Assembly (NCBI GenBank): GCA_903960645.1
Contig: CAJCBN010000501.1
Coordinates: 1-7,583, forward strand
Source of the DNA: an uncultured Actinomycetes bacterium
GTDB taxonomy: Bacteria > Actinomycetota > Thermoleophilia > Gaiellales > F1-60-MAGs149
Direction of reading: 5' to 3'
DNA: 7,583 nucleotides
Positions 5,463 to 7,583 of this stretch are shown in pieces. The position numbers and the translations under genes were made by a program. The notes under the pieces are model-generated. The model was not told the origin of the DNA. It searched no databases and saw nothing but the letters and a program-made list of their open reading frames with translations. Position 1 is the first letter of the stretch; every line of letters starts with the position of its first letter.

Positions 5463-6877
5463 TCCGGCACCAGCCGCGTGTACGCGCTCTTGGTCCACGT
5501 GAAGAAGTCCGCAACGGTCTCGGCGTTCTGCTCACGCGGCGCCGGGAAGGTGGAGTCCTTGAGGCCGCCGAACGGCACGTGGAGCTCCGTGCCGGTGGTC
5601 GGCGCATTGGCCTTGACCACGCCGGCATCGATCCGCTCGATGCAGCGGCGGATCGTCCGCTCGTCCCGGGTGAGAACGGTCGCGGAGAGGCCGAAGGCCG
5701 TCTCGTTGGCGAGCGCGATCGCCTCGTCGACGTTCGCGACGCGCAGCACGGTCGTGACGGGGCCGAAGACCTCGTCACGGCAGATCGCCAGATCAGGACT
5801 GCCAGTCAGGACGGTCGGGGGGTAGTACGCCCCGGTCTCCGGCGCGGCGGCACGGGCGACCACCGTGGCACCTTCGGCGAGCGCGGCGTCGACGGCCGCG
5901 ACCACGGCGGCCTTGGCGCGCTCGGACACGAGCGGCCCGATCTGCGTGGCCGGATCCAGGCCGTCACCGACGACGAGCGCCTCGGTCTGACGGATGAGCT
6001 CGGCGAGGAGCGGTGCGTAGGCGTCGCCGACGGCGATCACGCGCCGCGTGGCGGTGCACTTCTGGCCGGTCGCGCCCATCGCGCCGCCGACGATGATCGA
6101 GGCCGCCCAGCCCGGATCGACATCCGCGCAGACGATCGCCGCGTTATGGCCGCCGAGCTCGAGCTGGACCTTGGCACCGCGCGCTGACGCGGCGGCGGCG
6201 ATGGCACGGCCGACGGGGACAGATCCGGTGAAGGTGACGGCAGCGACGTCGGGGTCGGCGACGAGCGCCTGTCCGGCCGCGCCCTCGCCCAGCACGAGCT
6301 CAAGCACGCCGTCGGGCAGACCTCCCGCGGCGAACGCCTCGGCGAGCGCCTGCGACAAGATCGGGGTCTCGCCGCTCGGCTTCCAGACGACCGCATTGCC
6401 CCAGAGCAGCGCGGGCGCGATCTTCCAGGCGGGGATCTGCACGGGGAAATTCCACGGTGTGATCACGGCGACGACCCCGACCGGCACGCGCAGCGTGCGC
6501 ACGAGTTCGTCCGGCGTGCCCGACGGGTAGGTGCGTCCGTCGGCATCACGAGCATGGCCCGCGTGGTAGTGGATCGTCTCGACGGCACCGTCAAGCTCGC
6601 CACGGGCCTCACCGAGCGTCTTGCCCTCTTCGAGCGTCATCAGCCGTGCGAGCTCGTCCGCGCGCAGCGCAACCGCCTCCGCACAGGCGCGCAGGATGCG
6701 GCCGCGGCGGATGATCCCGAGTTCACGCCAGGCGGTCTGCGCCACGCGGGCGCGTCCGACGGCAGCGGCCACCGCAACAGCATCGGCGGCGACCACCTCG
6801 CCGACGATCTCGTCCGGTCGCGCGGGATTGACGCTCCGCATCGTCCCGCCACCCGGAATCGCCGTGCTCGCCTCCAT
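5459..6877 (-). CDS. NAD(P)-dependent aldehyde dehydrogenase, 2-oxoglutarate-semialdehyde dehydrogenase-like
   Basis: A 472-residue aldehyde dehydrogenase of usual length. Visible landmarks are TPWNFP with Asn143 (oxyanion), KPSGE with Lys166 (cofactor binding), FTGSVPVG (216-223, Rossmann loop), LELGG with Glu240 (general base), GQKCTATRRV with the catalytic Cys274, and EVFGPV with Glu369. The C-terminal NAPTTGTELHVPFGGLKDS (424-442) is most like 2-oxoglutarate-semialdehyde dehydrogenases and related semialdehyde enzymes. It should oxidise an aldehyde or semialdehyde to the acid in the cytoplasm. In this neighbourhood candidates include malic semialdehyde released by carnitine oxygenation, or an aldehyde from betaine or hydroxyproline-betaine breakdown. 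It is the first gene of a four-gene operon. The ATG at 6877 has a TANNNT box 7 nt upstream and no Shine-Dalgarno, suggesting leaderless translation. A second in-frame ATG at 6841, preceded by GGTGGCGGGACG, is an alternative that would remove 12 residues. Family certain, substrate inferred. Confidence 0.93.
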   Translation of the reverse strand: MEASTAIPGGGTMRSVNPARPDEIVGEVVAADAVAVAAAVGRARVAQTAWRELGIIRRGRILRACAEAVALRADELARLMTLEEGKTLGEARGELDGAVETIHYHAGHARDADGRTYPSGTPDELVRTLRVPVGVVAVITPWNFPVQIPAWKIAPALLWGNAVVWKPSGETPILSQALAEAFAAGGLPDGVLELVLGEGAAGQALVADPDVAAVTFTGSVPVGRAIAAAASARGAKVQLELGGHNAAIVCADVDPGWAASIIVGGAMGATGQKCTATRRVIAVGDAYAPLLAELIRQTEALVVGDGLDPATQIGPLVSERAKAAVVAAVDAALAEGATVVARAAAPETGAYYPPTVLTGSPDLAICRDEVFGPVTTVLRVANVDEAIALANETAFGLSATVLTRDERTIRRCIERIDAGVVKANAPTTGTELHVPFGGLKDSTFPAPREQNAETVADFFTWTKSAYTRLVPE

Positions 6878-7583
6878 GACGGGAACGATAGCGTTGCGAG
6901 CCGCCCGTCTGATCGGTGACGGCGGCCTTCCCCCAAACCCAACCCGGGGCTACTATCGGTGCATCGCCGCCGTCGCCCCCATCTCCCCCGGCGCCTGGGT
7001 CGATCGGCTCGGCGGAGCAGATCTCCTGCAGGCACGGCCGCGCCGCTGGCACGGGGTCGGGGTCGGCCTGTGGAGCTTCGGCGAGCTGCCGGATCGCGTG
7101 ACCTTGCCCGGCATCGACATGCACTACATCTCGTTCACCGTGCGGGGCCCGCTGCATGTGGAGCGCGACACGGACGAGGGGCGCGTGGAGGCGGACTTCC
7201 GTCCGGGGCACTCGCTGATTATCGCGGCGGGGCGCGAGAACACCTGGCGCTGGGATCGCCCGACGGACGAGCTGCACCTGTACGTCGATCCGGCGTTTCT
7301 CGCCGATGTTGCGGCAGAAGCCGGCTTCGACTCGCCGGAGCTGATCGAGCGCTTCGCCTTCGAGGACCCCTTCCTGCGCCAGGCGACGCGGCTGCTGGCC
7401 GACGAGATGCGCGAACCGCAGACCGCGGGCGACCTCTTCGCCGAGTCGACGGGCCACGCGATCGCGCTGCACCTGCTGCGCACGCACTGCGCGATGCGGC
7501 GTCGGGATGTGCGCCGGCCGGGCGGCCTCTCGCCGGCGCAGCTGCGGCACGTACGCGCACTGATCGACGAGGACATCACGACG
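6876..7583 (+). CDS. AraC-family transcriptional regulator, N-terminal part (runs off the window)
   Basis: This frame stays open from at least 6876 to the window end (236 codons, no stop). From about 6987 it reads like the sensor domain of an AraC-type regulator: PGAWVDRLGG, GVGVGLWSFGELP, IDMHYISFTVRGPLHVER, FRPGHSLIIAAGRENTWRW (jelly-roll arm: His/Pro/Gly turns, then RENTWRW), LHLYVDPAFL, then a helical linker with HAIALHLLRTH. It ends in GLSPAQLRHVRALIDEDI, the normal lead-in to the AraC DNA-binding domain, so the two HTH motifs lie beyond the edge. The start is uncertain: in-frame choices are ATG 6876 (sharing CATG with the divergent dehydrogenase start) and TTG 6894, neither with a ribosome site, and conserved sequence begins well downstream. 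Divergent placement next to the aldehyde dehydrogenase operon suggests that it controls that operon, with the substrate or a pathway intermediate as ligand. Confidence 0.8.
   Translation, partial: MTGTIALRAARLIGDGGLPPNPTRGYYRCIAAVAPISPGAWVDRLGGADLLQARPRRWHGVGVGLWSFGELPDRVTLPGIDMHYISFTVRGPLHVERDTDEGRVEADFRPGHSLIIAAGRENTWRWDRPTDELHLYVDPAFLADVAAEAGFDSPELIERFAFEDPFLRQATRLLADEMREPQTAGDLFAESTGHAIALHLLRTHCAMRRRDVRRPGGLSPAQLRHVRALIDEDITT
6885..6913 (-). promoter_or_regulatory. Candidate promoter of the aldehyde dehydrogenase operon (leaderless)
   Basis: On the minus strand the -10 box TATCGT (6890-6885) ends 7 nt before the A of ATG 6877, placing the transcription start at or within a base or so of the start codon. 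The only -35 candidate at 17-nt spacing is ATCAGA (6913-6908), a weak match, so activation by a bound regulator is plausible. There is no Shine-Dalgarno before the ATG. Confidence 0.45.
6900..6926. promoter_or_regulatory. Imperfect inverted repeat at the -35 region of the divergent promoter area
   Basis: GCCGCCCGTC (6900-6909), an 8-nt loop TGATCGGT, then GACGGCGGC (6918-6926). The arms pair over 9 bp with one bulged base. It overlaps the weak -35 candidate of the dehydrogenase operon, so it may be a regulator site. GC-rich background makes such repeats fairly common, hence low confidence. Confidence 0.3.

Noticed and set aside
5803..5811. CAGTCAGGA inside the dehydrogenase gene, matching part of the 24-bp palindrome half-site.
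   Set aside because: Only nine bases match, there is no symmetric second half, and it is in the middle of a coding region; probably chance.
3954..5825. A 623-codon plus-strand open frame opposite the 569-residue gene and the dehydrogenase.
   Set aside because: It is long only because stop codons are rare at this GC content; it crosses two tightly coupled minus-strand genes and its translation looks like antisense of them.
6951..6956. TACTAT on the plus strand as a -10 box for the regulator.
   Set aside because: A start near 6963 would leave no usable in-frame start codon before the conserved sensor domain, and no -35 is visible at proper spacing.
6723..7550. A 275-codon minus-strand open frame opposite the AraC-type regulator.
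   Set aside because: The plus strand encodes a recognisable AraC sensor domain with sensible composition; the minus frame is an Arg/Gln-rich shadow that also overlaps the dehydrogenase start.

Overview
The DNA is very GC-rich (roughly 70% by eye), uses GTG starts freely, has tightly coupled genes, and appears to have leaderless promoters with a TANNNT box 6-7 nt before the ATG. Together these suggest an actinomycete-like bacterium (Actinomycetota, possibly a Thermoleophilia-type lineage). This is inference from style and gene content; there is no rRNA or other lineage marker in the window.

Layout: (1) 1-55, the last 17 codons of a plus-strand gene. (2) 61-162, four hairpin units in a strict 27-bp phase, three in one orientation and the last inverted, filling the gap between convergent genes. 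(3) 166-2100, a minus-strand pair: a Rieske oxygenase alpha subunit of the carnitine/glycine-betaine type, then a CaiD-like crotonase. In front of the pair lies a promoter overlapped by a perfect 24-bp palindrome (2117-2140). (4) 2163-6877, a minus-strand four-gene operon transcribed in the order aldehyde dehydrogenase, 569-aa protein of unknown function, M19 dipeptidase-like protein, 211-aa small protein. Its junctions overlap by 4 bp (GTGA), are separated by 1 bp, and overlap by 4 bp (GTGA). (5) 6876-7583, the N-terminal part of a divergent AraC-type regulator on the plus strand, cut off by the window edge at the start of its HTH domain.

How the genes may work together: the Rieske protein carries the Glu bridging residue typical of carnitine monooxygenase CntA and relatives. 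The crotonase matches E. coli CaiD closely. The aldehyde dehydrogenase resembles 2-oxoglutarate-semialdehyde dehydrogenases. An M19-like protein of this subtype also sits in the Pseudomonas glycine betaine/dimethylglycine region. The simplest reading is a catabolic locus for a methylated or quaternary amine (carnitine, a betaine or a relative), with semialdehyde oxidation in the first operon and oxygenation plus CoA-thioester chemistry in the second. No oxygenase reductase, CoA ligase/transferase or transporter is in the window, so the substrate is not fixed.

Most novel points: the 569-aa protein of unknown function inside a catabolic operon; an M19-like protein lacking half of its metal site; the perfect operator-like palindrome on an apparently leaderless promoter; and the phased hairpin array.
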